Shown here piece by piece: positions 48,591 through 59,800 of a DNA stretch of 64,000 bases. The stretch lies in assembly GCA_012295275.1 (NCBI GenBank), contig CM022677.1:7941491-8005490 (forward strand), given 5' to 3'. Origin of the DNA: Chrysomallon squamiferum. Taxonomy: Eukaryota > Mollusca > Gastropoda > Neomphalida > Peltospiridae. A program made the translations under genes and the position numbers. The notes beneath the pieces were generated by a model, which had not been told where the DNA came from, ran no database searches, and saw nothing but the letters and a program-made list of their open reading frames with translations. Each line of letters opens with the position of its first letter. The first letter of the stretch is position 1.

Positions 48591-48935
48591 GGCAGTCTTA
48601 TGAAATGTAGCTCCAACCAAGCATCTGACCTTCTTTGGGAAGGAAAAAAAATCAAACAGGCTAATCAAACAGGCATTCTTAATTTTCTTAATTTAGTAAT
48701 GAAAATTGTGTTTCAGTTTTTTACTATATTAACTTGCATTTACTTGTACTTTTTCTTTATTTTTTTTTTTTTTTTTATTAATGGCAGTTTGGTCTTTGTG
48801 TCTTATTCCATTTATATTAAACCATTTTCTGAATTCTAGGCAGACTGAATATACACACTTTGGACTCTGTCATGATATTGTTTCACAGGTAGAGAAGGTT
48901 TGAACTTTGTCATTTACATATGAATTGTTTTTCAG

Positions 48936-49110
48936 GAGGAGAAGGCAGAGCTAAAAGGCAGAACTACTTGATGGAGAAGAAGAGAGTCTGGAGTTGAGCC
49001 TGAGTGGTAAGGAGTCACAGGAGCAGGCCTACAGAGTACAGATAGAGCATCTCAAGTGTGAGATCTCAGAGCACCAGCAGAGACTGGGCAGAGACGGCAA
49101 ACACAAACAT
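48936..49110 (+). pseudogene. MCC: MCC exon with +1 frameshift
   Basis: TTTTTCAG|GAGGAG: EEKAELK, one extra G at 48,957, then AELLDGEEESLELSLSGKES, QEQAYRVQIEHLKCEISEHQ and QRLGRDGK. It corresponds to EEMAELKAQL...AQEQAYLVHIEHLKSEVEEQ in vertebrate MCC. The 3' border is probably CAAACAT|GTGATT near 49,110. Confidence 0.85.
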
Positions 49111-49880
49111 GTGATTATCTCTGTTTTATCTATCATTTTATCTCTTCTAGCTAGACTAGCAGGTATATAAACAGTGGAAACATACATAGTAGATATATTT
49201 CACATTTTTGATTTTATTATTTGCGTGCTTTAAACGTTGATTTAAACAGATAAAAAATTAAATAATAATAACCAACTTCATATACTGATTTTATTATGTG
49301 TGTATTCTAAAACACTGATTTGTCATATAAACACATCTAAATAATAATAATAACTTACTTGATAGACTGTCTATTTATTTTATTAAGTGAGCATTCTAAA
49401 TGTATTGACTTGTTCCTATAAACACAGAAAACTAAAGAATAACTTACTATATAATGTCATGATTCTGTGTGTCATAACTACTGATGCTGTATTCGCAGTT
49501 CTTTATTATAATTTTAAACAGTATGTTTTCTAAGAATACTGTGTGTAACAGAAATGTAATAATAAAATAATGATAGGTTGTCATAACATTGATTTAATAT
49601 GCCATAACTACTGAACTTGTTCTTTTAAAATAATAATGAATTCAAAACCTTTGTAATTATTAAAATTTTAAATGTTTTAAATCTTGATTTATCATTTAAT
49701 AATTTTAATTTTATTAGGTAACTGAGTTTCAATCATTTATCATCATGATGAAGAAGATAATTGTTTATGGTTTATACAATTTTAATTTAATTATTATTTG
49801 TATATCATAATGACCAGGATGATAATCTGATAGCTTTCATAATTACTAAAATATTTCAGTGAATAATCATTTATCATCAG

Positions 49881-50102
49881 GATGATGAAGATGAGGAGCT
49901 GACAGTGCGAGCTATCTGTGAGTTGAGATTGAATGATGTGATGGAGATAGCTCAGGACCTGTGTGAGTCGCTCAGAAGAGAAAAAACAACTCAAATTCAG
50001 AGTACAAGAGTTAGTGGCTGCTCTAGAGAAAATCTCTAAAAACTCAGAAATCAGACATCAGCAGTCAGCAGAGTTTGTCAGTGACCTGAAACAAGCTAAC
50101 AG
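49881..50102 (+). pseudogene. MCC: MCC exon with +1 frameshift in an A run
   Basis: TATCATCAG|GATGATG...CTAACAG|GTAAAC: DDEDEELTVRAICELRLNDV, MEIAQDLCESLRREK, extra A within 49,981-49,986, then QLKFRVQELVAALEKISKNS and EIRHQQSAEFVSDLKQAN. It matches the RREKKLKARVQELVSALERL...SEIRHQQSAEFVNDLKRAN block. The remaining ~70 C-terminal residues of vertebrate MCC, including the PDZ-binding end, are not found downstream. Confidence 0.9.
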
Positions 50103-51295
50103 GTAAACATACAGGTGTATGCATGCACGTCACACATATCTACATATATGCATACGTACACACTTGCTCATGCAAACACATACACAAATTTCAAACATAA
50201 GTTAATTTTATATTTAGAGACATTTTAATACTAAACTTATTATTATAACCTAAACTGCCATAATGTCATTGATTTCCTTTTGATTGGTGTACAAATGTTT
50301 GCATTACATATATACTTACCCAAGCAAACACACATACACACATTTTCAAACATTCAAATTATATTTAGAAATATTTTAATACTAAGCTTATTATATGAAT
50401 ATTATAAATCTAAACTGCCATAGTGTCATTGATTTTATTTTTTCCTTTTTACTGCATTTTTTTGCAAGATTTTTTGTTTAGTATTAAAATCACTTTTACT
50501 GATATTGTTCTTATTAACATTTATATATTTTTAATATAAATTAAAATCTAATTTTATTTTCTGCTTTTTCTGATAGCGTTAGTATTTCTTTGACATGATT
50601 GAGGTATCTAATATTACATATTTTTATTTCACTTTATTTTTTGTTCTATAATGTCTTTATTATCATTAGTATTTTTGTTAAATAAATAATTTAATTTTAC
50701 ATCTTATTATTTCACTTTATTTCATAAATCACTAATATCATTTTACTTTTTTAAACCAAACTTACATAATAGTTACATAGCTTTTTAATATTACTTTGAT
50801 ATCATTAGTATTTTTGTAACATAAAATATATTATAATTTTATATTTCTTTATATTTTACTTATATTTTGACTGATTACCAGCATATCTCCATAAAGTAAA
50901 TTCTCTTTCTAGTATTGGTAAAAAGGTATCATTAACACTACCATGCACGTCAACATTAGAAAAACAAGAGAAACAACACCATCAGAGGCTGTATCTGCAA
51001 CAGAACAAGATCAGACAGAGACTTGGGAAGGCAACATTCATGAGATGTTTCACCACATTGATGATTCGAAGGACTGAGCTAGTCGTGTTCCTGATTCAGA
51101 CAACAGAGTGGGACCAATGCACCCAGGTCCCTATCCCTTACTTCAGCATCACACAAATCTAGGCCATTTTCTACAGATGGGACACAGAAGACTTTTGATA
51201 ATGTGAATCAACAGTCTGCTGTCAAGTGATCTGTCAGGCCTGTGTTAGAATGTTTTCAGAAACCTCTCAACAGCGGCAGGTATGTTTTATTAGTT

Positions 51296-51301
<6 letters not shown>

Positions 51302-51368
<67 letters not shown>
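51302..51368 (+). repeat. (TG)n-(GA)n compound microsatellite
   Basis: About 20 TG units joined to about 14 GA units, in the intron after the donor at 51,279. Confidence 0.95.
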
Positions 51369-51372
<4 letters not shown>

Positions 51373-51504
51373 ATGAATGATAATAATCAAAATAACATAT
51401 GCACTAACCAGACAAATGTAGATGGATAAAAAAAAAAATTATTATGTTCATGTTGGAATTGCTAAAAACATTGTTTACTGTTGATGTTAAATATACTTTT
51501 GCAG

Positions 51505-51595
51505 TATTGTTCAGTTGTTGTCTAGAAAGGGAATTTACATTATGGAGAAGGATGAATCAGCTGTACAGACACTGCAGACTGCACAATTCCAAGTT
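51505..51595 (+). CDS. Exon of the coiled-coil gene
   Basis: TTTTGCAG|T ATT GTT...CAA GTT|GTAAGT. The frame reads IVQLLSRKGIYIMEKDESAV then QTLQTAQFQV. Entry phase 2 agrees with the preceding donor at 51,279 (GGCAG|GTATGT). Confidence 0.5.
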
Positions 51596-52633
51596 GTAAG
51601 TTTTTTAATCTTATTTTTGTTTCTTAGTAAGTAAAATAAGTTTTATAGTAACAACTCTTCACTGATTGTAAAACAGCATAATAATAATCATTTGTTTCCT
51701 GTTGTTTTGTTAATTATTTAAATTATTACCATTATCATCATTATCATTATAATGATTATACAAAGTATATTAAAAAATATCCAACACCCCTTTATGTCTG
51801 AATAATCCAGTAACTGATAACAGCAAAATTTTAATTTTAATAATAACAGAAACGTTAGCTTTTTATTTATAACAGTTTATTATTTTTATTATTTTATTTT
51901 ATTTTTTTTTTTTTTCAGTTTGCACATAATTGATGTTGAGGTTTGCTAGTAAGTTGTTTCAGTAGAAGGTGCTGTCCAGCACTGAGGATAAAGTTTGTAC
52001 TGCTGCCATTGGAAAAGAGAAAAAAAAACTAAACAGGTGAATTTGAGTTTGTTTTCTTATGTATTTCTCATTATTCTAAACCTAATGAAGTTTAATTTAA
52101 ATTAATGTAGGAAGTTGGATTTTGTAACATGTACCAGTAAGTACACATGTACATACATTAGAATCTTGTATTATACACTGCATTTTAATTCATGTTCTCT
52201 CTCTCTCTCTCTCTCTCTTTACAACACACACACACACAAACACACAAACACAACACAACAGATCCATTCATATAAACCAGATTCTTTTGTTGTAAATTTC
52301 TATGTTTTAAAACAAAAGAAAAAGAAGCATCATATTTTATGAGTATTTTAAAATGTTTGACTTTCCTGTTACCAGACTGGAACTGTCAGCCTTCACACAG
52401 TGTCACTGTTCCTGTGATGACAGACACACTAAAATACACTGGAGATGGATGTACTGTAGCTGTTGTCTATAGTTTCTATTGTCTGCAGTCTCTCAGTTTT
52501 CATGGTTTGTTTAACAGCACAATGTTTGTAAATAAAATATTGAATCAGGTTGTTAAATATATGAGTCTTAATAACTAGTTAATCAACAAAATTATAATAT
52601 TAGATCTGGTTTTCTTTTTTGTTGTTGAATATG

Positions 52634-52637
<4 letters not shown>

Positions 52638-52718
<81 letters not shown>
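52638..52718 (+). repeat. (CT)n microsatellite
   Basis: About 40 CT units in an intron of the coiled-coil gene. A shorter CT plus CA tract lies at 52,197-52,255. Confidence 0.95.
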
Positions 52719-52723
<5 letters not shown>

Positions 52724-53004
52724 ATAGTGAAGAGAGTAAAAAATATCATTTTTATTATTAATTGATAGTAATTTTAGTAATAGGAGTATTATTTTAATAA
52801 CTAATCCTAGTTGAATAAGAAATAATAGTAAATAGTAGTTATAGTAATGATGGCTATACAAATAGTATAGTAATTGCAGTAAATGTAGTAGTAGCAGTAT
52901 TTTATATTTTATTTATTTATTTATTTATTTACTCAGACTAGGCATCCACCAATGAGATGTGTCAGCAATATACTAAACTGTGGATTTAAACTGTTTATTT
53001 TCAG

Positions 53005-53135
53005 AAGTTAAATCAGCTTGTTAAGGATAAAAATATTCAAGAAATTGTTGATAAATACAAACTCAGATTGACATTTTGGAACAAAGAGCAGCTCGAGTCT
53101 CCAGTAGAGTTGAAGTATTTGGTGCTGTCCAGCAG
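53005..53135 (+). pseudogene. Coiled-coil exon with -1 frameshift
   Basis: TTTTCAG|AAG TTA...GTC CAG CAG|GTATTT. KLNQLVKDKNIQEIVDKYKL is followed by a missing base at about 53,063, then QIDILEQRAARVSSRVEVFG and AVQQ. The heptad pattern of Leu/Ile/Val continues smoothly across the break, which supports an indel rather than separate exons. Confidence 0.55.
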
Positions 53136-53289
53136 GTATTTAAATACATTATTCATTGTAAACCTTTCCATTTTATTTCAGTTTTAAATAATTCTATGCA
53201 AAATATTTTCTCTTATACTGAATTAAACTGCATATTTGAAAAAATAATACCTTTGTATTTTTGTAAAATGATGCACTGAAAATGAATAG

Positions 53290-54590
53290 AATCAATGTAA
53301 TAATTTGCAGGACATCCTAATAGAGTAGTGAACAGAACATTTGTATAAATTTGTAATTTGATGTTATTAATATCTCACTCTAATCTGAAATACATACATT
53401 TAATACATTTAATACATACATTTAATTAATCTACGTGGTAGGGCTAAAGATATTTACATTATTTTGAAATTTGGTAGACGGATGGAATTTTGGTGGATTT
53501 GAAAGGTTGTAATTTGAAAGGTGCATAAATTGGCTTGAAAGATTTAGCTTCTTTTGTTATTTTGTCACATGCATGTGTAATGTTGTCTTTGTTTTAAATA
53601 CATTTTAAAAATACCTAAATGATTCATTATTGAACTGTTAGCTGATAATTGTGGTTTATTTATAAGACAAAATATATTTCATTAATGATAAAAATTTAAA
53701 TTACATTAAAGTGGCAGGAAAGAATATTACAATTAAATATTTTAATTAATCAAATAATTTATTATTAACAATTGCTAAAGGTCAATTAAAGATTGTCAGA
53801 ATAATCTCAAATGTATTTTCATCATTTTAGTATATTAGTATTTCAAGTAGACTCAGTATTAGAATACCATTTTCTTACTGTCTAATACAATAGATGTATA
53901 TGTTAAAAATGTTTACTTAATATTCCTGGCAGTCTTCATAAACTGGACTAAAAGTCTAAAACACAGTGTAAATATCAAATTTCACCAAGTTACAGAAGTA
54001 TTCAAATAAATTAAAACATATTTTTCATAATCTCTTTTATTGATGTATTGGTATTTTAATCCTTTTATATAAAAGTTAAAAACATAATGTAAATCTGATT
54101 GCAAATAAGAATATAAAAACATTTAATAAATTATTTTTATCAAAAGTATATGGAAAAAAAATGTGGACTAAAACTCTTCTTGCTAAGACAGTGAACTGCA
54201 GTTAGAGCTGACAACAAAAATACTACTTGCACTTTATTTTATGTTTAGTTTATTAATGAATATCATATTTTGTTGTAGGATCCTAGACAACAGATTCAAG
54301 CTGCCTTAGCCAGCACTTCAGTTGAAAATGTTGTAAGACCCATTTTCAGAAAAGGTTCACTAGAGCACCAGAATGCTATTACATCACAGTCTTCCCTGTC
54401 CAGAGAAAGCTCAACACTTTCAAGAGAAAATCTGTTTGAAATGTAATTTGTAACTCAGTGATCTCCAAGAGACTACATTGTCAATGTGACCAGAACATCC
54501 AGTGTACACATTGTACTTCATACCTTTTTTTATCTTTGATGTATGCATAGTTATTCTAATTTTTATTGCTGAAAGAGGAATGGAGATCCT
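53290..54590 (+). repeat. Right arm of the inverted duplication
   Basis: It matches the reverse complement of 23,345-24,375: AATAATTTGCAGGACATC, TCTCACTCTAATCTGAAA, AAAGTGGCAGGAAAGAATAT, the last exon and CATCCAGTGTACACATTGTA. About 300 bp at 53,400-53,700 have no counterpart in the left arm. Similarity is about 80-90% by eye. Confidence 0.8.
54279..54446 (+). CDS. Last coding exon of the coiled-coil gene
   Basis: TTTTGTTGTAG|GATCCT, 55 codons then TAA: DPRQQIQAALASTSVENVVR, PIFRKGSLEHQNAITSQSSL, SRESSTLSRENLFEM. It is Ser-rich at the end. The exon, its upstream intron and about 140 bp of 3' UTR exist as a diverged inverted copy at 23,345-24,375. Confidence 0.6.
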   Translation, partial: DPRQQIQAALASTSVENVVRPIFRKGSLEHQNAITSQSSLSRESSTLSRENLFEM

Positions 54591-55160
54591 GTTTTTTTAG
54601 AGATTTAAATTTATATTTAAATTACTTGTTATTTATTATTAAACCCTATTATAATAAGACTGATGATGTTTATTTATAATAATTTCTTTCTGTCATTATG
54701 AAACTCAATGGAAAAATACTTATTATTCTATTAAGTTGTATTATTGTATCTACAGGAAAGACATTATTCTGGAATCAACTTCAGTTACAAGAATATGGAG
54801 AAGACTATAAGGGTTGCTTCAAACAGTTGAGATATCTACTGATATAGACCAAGTTTCCAGACAGAGAAGTTGTTGACAATATATGTCAGTGTTGATTGAT
54901 TGTTCTCCAATAGTTAACAGTGGATGATTCTTGGTTTTATCAGGAAGGCAGTAAAACAACTTCCACTATAATGACTAAGGACACTGCAAAAGCTCTGTGC
55001 GGTTCTACATTACAAATTAGTGCAGAAGAAATGAAAAGATGTGGAGAATGATATTTACAGATAGACAACAAGCAGGTTCCAGCTTAAAGTTGTTTTCATA
55101 AACAATATTGGAAGTTAACTTGAGAGCTACCATTTGAAGAAATGGAAAGATGATTGACAG
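54447..55160 (+). other. Probable 3' UTR and flank
   Basis: Non-repetitive DNA follows the stop of the coiled-coil gene. A further acceptor (TATCTACAG, 54,755) opens about 30 codons (GKTLFWNQLQLQEYGEDYKG, CFKQLRYLLI, TAG), which might be an alternative terminal exon. No polyadenylation signal is clear. Confidence 0.35.
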
Positions 55161-55164
55161 AGAT

Positions 55165-57332
55165 AGTATGTGTGGGTGTATCACCAATAGTGACAATTGT
55201 TACTCTGATAATAGTATGTATGTGTGTATATCAGCAATAGTGATAACTGCTACTCTGATAATAGTATGTATGTGTGTATATCAGCAATAGTGATAACTGC
55301 TACTCTGATAATAGTATATATATGTATATATCAGCAATAGTGATATTGCTACTCTGATAATAGTTTGTGTGTGTGTGTATCAGCACTAGTGATAGTAGTA
55401 TGCGTGTGCATATCAGAATAGTGATAATTGCTACTCTGATAATAGTATGTATGTGTGTATATCAGCAATAGTGATAACTGCTACTCTGATAATAGTATAT
55501 ATATGTATATATCAGCAATAGTGATATTGCTACTCTGATAATAGTTTGTGTGTGTGTGTATCAGCACTAGTGATAGTAGTATGCGTGTGCATATCAGAAT
55601 AGTGATAATTGCTACTCTGATAATAATAGTGTGTGTGTGAGTATTTCACCAATAGTGATAATTTCTACTCTGATAAGTGTGTGTGTCAGTGTTTCATCAA
55701 TTGTGATAATTGCTACTCTCATAATAGTATGTGTGTGAGTTTGTGAGTGTATCAATAATAGTGATAACTGCTACTCTGATAATACTGTGTGTATGAGTTT
55801 ATCAGCAATAGTGATGATTGCTACTCTGATAATGGTGTGTGTGTGTGTGTGTGTGTCAGCAATACTGATAACTACTACTCTGATAATAATATGTGTGTGT
55901 GTTTGTCAATAGTGACTATTGCTACTCAGATAATAGTCTGTGTCAGTGTATCAGCAATAGTGATAATTACTTATCAGATAATAGCATGTGTGTTTGTGTG
56001 TATGTGTCTGTGTGTGTTTATCACCAGTAGTGACAATTGCTACTCTGATAATAGTGTGTATGTGTGTGTGTGTAAATGTATTGGCAATAATATTTGCTAC
56101 TCTGATAATAGTGTGTGTAACATCAATAGAGATAACTAATAATAATAATATAAGTGTGTATGTGTATCAGCCATACTGATAACTGCACCTCTGTGTGTGT
56201 GTGTGAGTTTATCAGCAGTAGTGATGATTGCTTCTTTGATAATAGTATGTATGTGTATATTGTCATAACTGCTTCTCTGATAATATTGTGCGTGTATCAG
56301 CAATACTGATAACTGCTACTCTGATAATAATCTGTGTGTGTGTGAGTGTATAAGCAATAATGATATTTGCTACTCTGACAATAGTATGTGTGTATATCAG
56401 CAATACAAATAACTACTAATAATAGTTTAAGTGTGTGTATGTGTGAGTGTATCAGCAATAGTGATAATTCCTACTCTGGTAATAGTGTGTGTGTGTGTGT
56501 GTGTGTGTGTGTATTAGCAATAGTGACAATTCCTACTCTGGTAATAGTGTGTGTTTGTGTATCAGAAATAGTCACTGTTGCTAGTCTGACAATAGTATGT
56601 GTGTATATCAACAATACAGAACTACTACTAATAATGGTATAAGTGTGTGTGTGTGAGTGTATCAGCAATAGTGATAATTGCTTCTGTGATAATGGTATAT
56701 GTGTGTGTTTGTGAGTGTATCAGCAATAGTGAGGATTGCTTCTGTGATAATAGTATATGTTTCTGTGAGTATGTGTATATTGTCATAACTGCTACTCTGA
56801 TAATATTGTGCGTGTATCGGCAATACTGATAACTGCCTGACTATACAGTATGTTTGTCTGTGTGTGTGTATCAGCAATAATGATAATTGCTACTCTGATA
56901 TTAGTAGGTGCTACTCTGTTAATTGTGTGTGTATGTGATAAGTGATAATACTTGCTACTCTGATAATAGTGTGTGTATATCAGCAACACATACACACTAA
57001 CTAATAATATGAGTGTATGTGTGTGAGATTCACCAATAGTGATAATTTCTACTCTGATAATAGTGTGTGTTTGAGTGCATCAGCACTAGTGATAACTGCT
57101 ACTCTGATAATAGTAAGTGTGTGTGTGGTACTGTGTATGTGTGTATCAGTAACAGTGATAACTGCTAGTCTGATAATAGTGTGTGTCTGTGTGTATCAGC
57201 ACTAGTGATAACTGCTAGTCTGATAATAGTGTGTGTGTGTGTGTGTGTATCATCATGTGTGTGTAACAGCTGCTACCTGTGTGTGTGTGTGTGTATCAGC
57301 AATAGTGATAACTGCTAGTAACTGCTAGTCTG

Positions 57333-57367
<35 letters not shown>

Positions 57368-58165
57368 CTGTGTATCAGTGATAACTGCTAGTGATAACTG
57401 TGTGTATGCACTGTGTGTGTCTGTGTCTGTGTATCAGCACTAGTGATAACTGCTAGTCTGATGTGTGTGTCTGTGTGTATCAGCACTAGTGATAACTGCT
57501 AGTCTGATAACTGTGTGTGTGTCTGTGTGTATCAGCACTAGTGATAACTGCTAGTCTGATAATAGTGTGTGTGTCTGTGTGTATCAGCAATAGTGATAAC
57601 TGCTAGTCTGATAATAGTGTGTGTGTGTGTGTGTAGTGTATCAGCAATAGTGATAACTGCTAGTCTGATAATAGTGTGTGTGTGTATGTGTGTGTGTAGT
57701 GTGTGTATCAGCAATAGTGATAACTGCTATGTGTGTGTGTCAATAGTGATAACTGCTAGTCTGTAATGTGTGTGTGTGTGTATCAGCAATAGTGATAACT
57801 GCTAGTCTGATAACAGTGTGTGTGTGTGTATCAGCAATAGTGATAACTGCTAGTCTGATAACAGTGTGTGTGTCTGTGTGTATCAGCAATAGTGATAACT
57901 GCTAGTCTGATAATAGTGTGTGTGTGAGTATATCAGCAATAGTGATAATAGTATGTGTATGTGTGTGTATGAGCAATACTGATAACTGTCAGTCTGATAA
58001 TAGTGTATGTGTATGTCTGTGAGTGTATCAGCAATAATGATAATTTCTTCTCTGATAATTGGCTTTGGGTGTGTGTATCAGCAATAGTGATACTTTCTAC
58101 ACACATAACTGTGTGCTTGTATATCTGCAACAGTGATAATAATAGTGTGTGTGTGTGTCAGCAAT
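55165..58165 (+). repeat. ~50-bp minisatellite, about 55 copies
   Basis: Each unit contains ATCAGCAATAGTGATAACTG, CTACTCTGATAATAGT and a (TG)n spacer of varying length. Higher-order structure is visible: a ~230-bp block (about 55,210-55,395) repeats at 55,440-55,580. From about 57,090 on, units change from TGCTACTCTG to TGCTAGTCTG, marking a separate expansion. The unit is the reverse complement of the array at 31,685-32,490. Open frames here are artefacts. Confidence 0.93.
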
Positions 58166-58212
58166 GTGTTCAGAAATATTTGGTTATCAATTTATATGTT
58201 TAAATGTTTTAG

Positions 58213-58271
58213 TCTTTGGGACACAAAGGGACACATGTCTGAGTTAAAGAGCTTGAGTGGAAACTCATTAG
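58213..58271 (+). CDS. Possible short coding exon
   Basis: TGTTTTAG and TCATTAG|GTAATA bound 59 bp with one clean frame, WDTKGHMSELKSLSGNSL. It follows the minisatellite directly. No family is recognised and it may be chance. Confidence 0.2.
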
Positions 58272-58379
58272 GTAATAAATTATTTTTGTATTTTTCAGTA
58301 AAAAGTTATTTTTTAATACAGAAGATTAAAATAGAAGCTTGCAAATATTTGAGATTTATTATGTTACTATACACGTACA

Positions 58380-58845
58380 CTTAGGAGGAAAATAACACTT
58401 GTTAATAGCTTCTCGTATTTTATAGTAGTAAACAGTTGTGTTATTATTTGTGACACATACACAGGAGGAAAATAACACTTGTATTTTATAGTAGTAAACA
58501 GTTGTGTTACTATACACATACACAGGAGGAAAATAACACTTGTTAATAGCTTGTTGTATTTTATAGTAGTAAACAGTTGTGTTACTATACACATACACAG
58601 GAGGAAAATAACACTTGTTAATAGCTTGTATTTTATAGTTGTAAACAGCTTGTTTAAAGTAGAAAAACAGTTTAGTAGTAAACACCAATATACAGGAGGA
58701 AAATAACACTTGTTAATAGCTTCTCGTATTTTATAGTAGTAAACAGTTGTGTTACTATACACATACACAGGAGGAAAATAACACTTGTTAATAGCTTCTT
58801 GTATTTTATAGTAGTAAACAGTTGTGTTACTATAATAATACACAA
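58380..58845 (+). repeat. ~75-bp minisatellite, about six copies
   Basis: Units contain ACACAGGAGGAAAATAACAC, TTGTTAATAGCTT, GTATTTTATAGTAGTAAACA and GTTGTGTTAC. Some units lack the TTAATAGCTT segment, and one (58,640-58,690) is diverged. Minus-strand frames are artefacts. Confidence 0.9.
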
Positions 58846-58949
58846 GAATGATAATAAGTAAAAAAAACATCAGCAACAATAGCAGTAATAGTAGCAACAG
58901 CATCAGCAGTAGTAATTATAACAGCTACTACTGTATCTTATAAAACAAC

Positions 58950-58957
58950 TAGAAACA

Positions 58958-59014
<57 letters not shown>

Positions 59015-59015
59015 G
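58950..59015 (+). repeat. (AAT)n microsatellite
   Basis: About 20 AAT units inside a wider triplet-rich stretch (58,870-59,120). Confidence 0.95.
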
Positions 59016-59245
59016 CTAACCTTGTAGGATAGTGATAATAAAAGCTAATGTAGTAGTGTGGTAAAGGAGTTATCATAACTGTAGTTGTAGTAGTAGTAGT
59101 AGCAGCAGTAGTAATAATAATAATAGCAGCTATGTAGTTTTAATAGAGGTGCAGTAGGAACAGTAGTTGTAGTTGCAATAGTCGTACTATTATTTTTTTA
59201 ATGCTCTATTCCACATATTCTGATACACAGGAATAGTATAATTGC

Positions 59246-59379
59246 TAGATCAATTTTTAATACTAGCTCCTGTTAAAAATAAAGTAATTAATTATTCGAT
59301 TTACTAATTTAAAACAGGTGATAAATTAGTAACAGCTGTAGTTAAATTATATATTCTTTTTACGATATTTTTGTTATTT
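59246..59379 (+). repeat. ~134-bp direct repeat, copy 1
   Basis: From TAGATCAATTTTTAATACTA to ATATTTTTGTTATTT this segment recurs at 59,985-60,117 with few differences. The copies flank a (GT)n locus. Confidence 0.85.
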
Positions 59380-59634
59380 GTAAAAGACACAAAACAAACA
59401 TTATAAAATATGCTGTTAATTCACTCACAATCATACTGATATTTATGTGCTGATAAAATACACAGACCAAAGTTTATAAAGGAAATCATATTTTTATTAG
59501 TGTTTTTTTTTCAGAGTTTTATCTTTATCTTTGTTGTTTTCATAGGCCAATTATTATAAGAAGTGTTTTTGATAATATCAGTTATTATGTATTAAATTTA
59601 TGTTCTGTACTGTATGTGTGAGGATGTGTCAGTA

Positions 59635-59676
59635 TGCATGTCGGAATGTCTGTTTGTGTCAGTTTTGCCTAAGTGA

Positions 59677-59735
<59 letters not shown>

Positions 59736-59800
59736 GGTGTATGTGTGTATGTATGTTGGTATGTCTGTTTGTGTCAGTTTTGCCTAAGTGAATGTTTGTG
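59635..59800 (+). repeat. (GT)n microsatellite within a duplicated flank
   Basis: The (GT)n tract at 59,679-59,734 is bracketed by two copies of ATGTCTGTTTGTGTCAGTTT, TGCCTAAGTGAATGT (about 59,646-59,680 and 59,761-59,794), a ~115-bp tandem duplication. Confidence 0.85.

Larger units (their letters stand above)
43387..50102 (+). pseudogene. MCC: Homologue of MCC (colorectal mutant cancer protein), multiply disrupted
   Basis: MCC is a long coiled-coil cytoplasmic scaffold with a C-terminal PDZ ligand in vertebrates, linked to cell-cycle and Wnt/NF-kB control. Exons with good borders line up with the vertebrate protein in order: 43387-43500, 44309-44457, 44900-44981, 45380-45489, 46740-47058, 47513-47696, 48389-~48590, 48936-~49110 and 49881-50102. 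The strongest stretches are MGKYESNNTALQLA, DQTIEAYEVL, LDLENAVLMQELMAMK and SEIRHQQSAEFV. Lesions: TAA at 43483 and at 44393, +1 shifts at 48957 and in the A run 49981-49986, and a phase clash between 45489 (phase 2) and 46740 (phase 0) where about 60 residues of the vertebrate protein are missing. A canonical donor is also lacking at 48590. First and last exons are not found. Either a decayed copy or an error-laden assembly of a live gene. Confidence 0.88.
50913..54446 (+). pseudogene. Coiled-coil protein gene of uncertain family, several lesions
   Basis: Four or five exons run 50913-51279, 51505-51595, 51966-52036, 53005-53135 and 54279-54446. Their order and phases mostly agree (51279 phase 2 into 51505, 51595 phase 0 into 51966, 53135 phase 0 into 54279). 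Protein segments are a Ser/Thr-rich part (APRSLSLTSASHKSRPFSTD), a linker GSIVQLLSRKGIYIMEKDE, a coiled coil (KLNQLVKDKNIQEIVDKYKL; QIDILEQRAARVSSRVEVFG) and a Ser-rich tail SRESSTLSRENLFEM. Lesions: a TGA in the first exon (AVK*SVRP), frame changes within it, a 9-A run at 52020-52028 that breaks phase, and a one-base loss near 53063. The SSRVEVFGAVQQ motif faintly recalls the coiled coil of IRAG/MRVI1 (Jaw1) proteins, but I could not confirm this. It could also be the far 3' part of the preceding MCC-like transcript. Confidence 0.5.

Noticed and set aside
55165-58165. CRISPR-like or regulatory repeat array
   Set aside because: The variable part is only a (TG)n tract, not a set of unique spacers.
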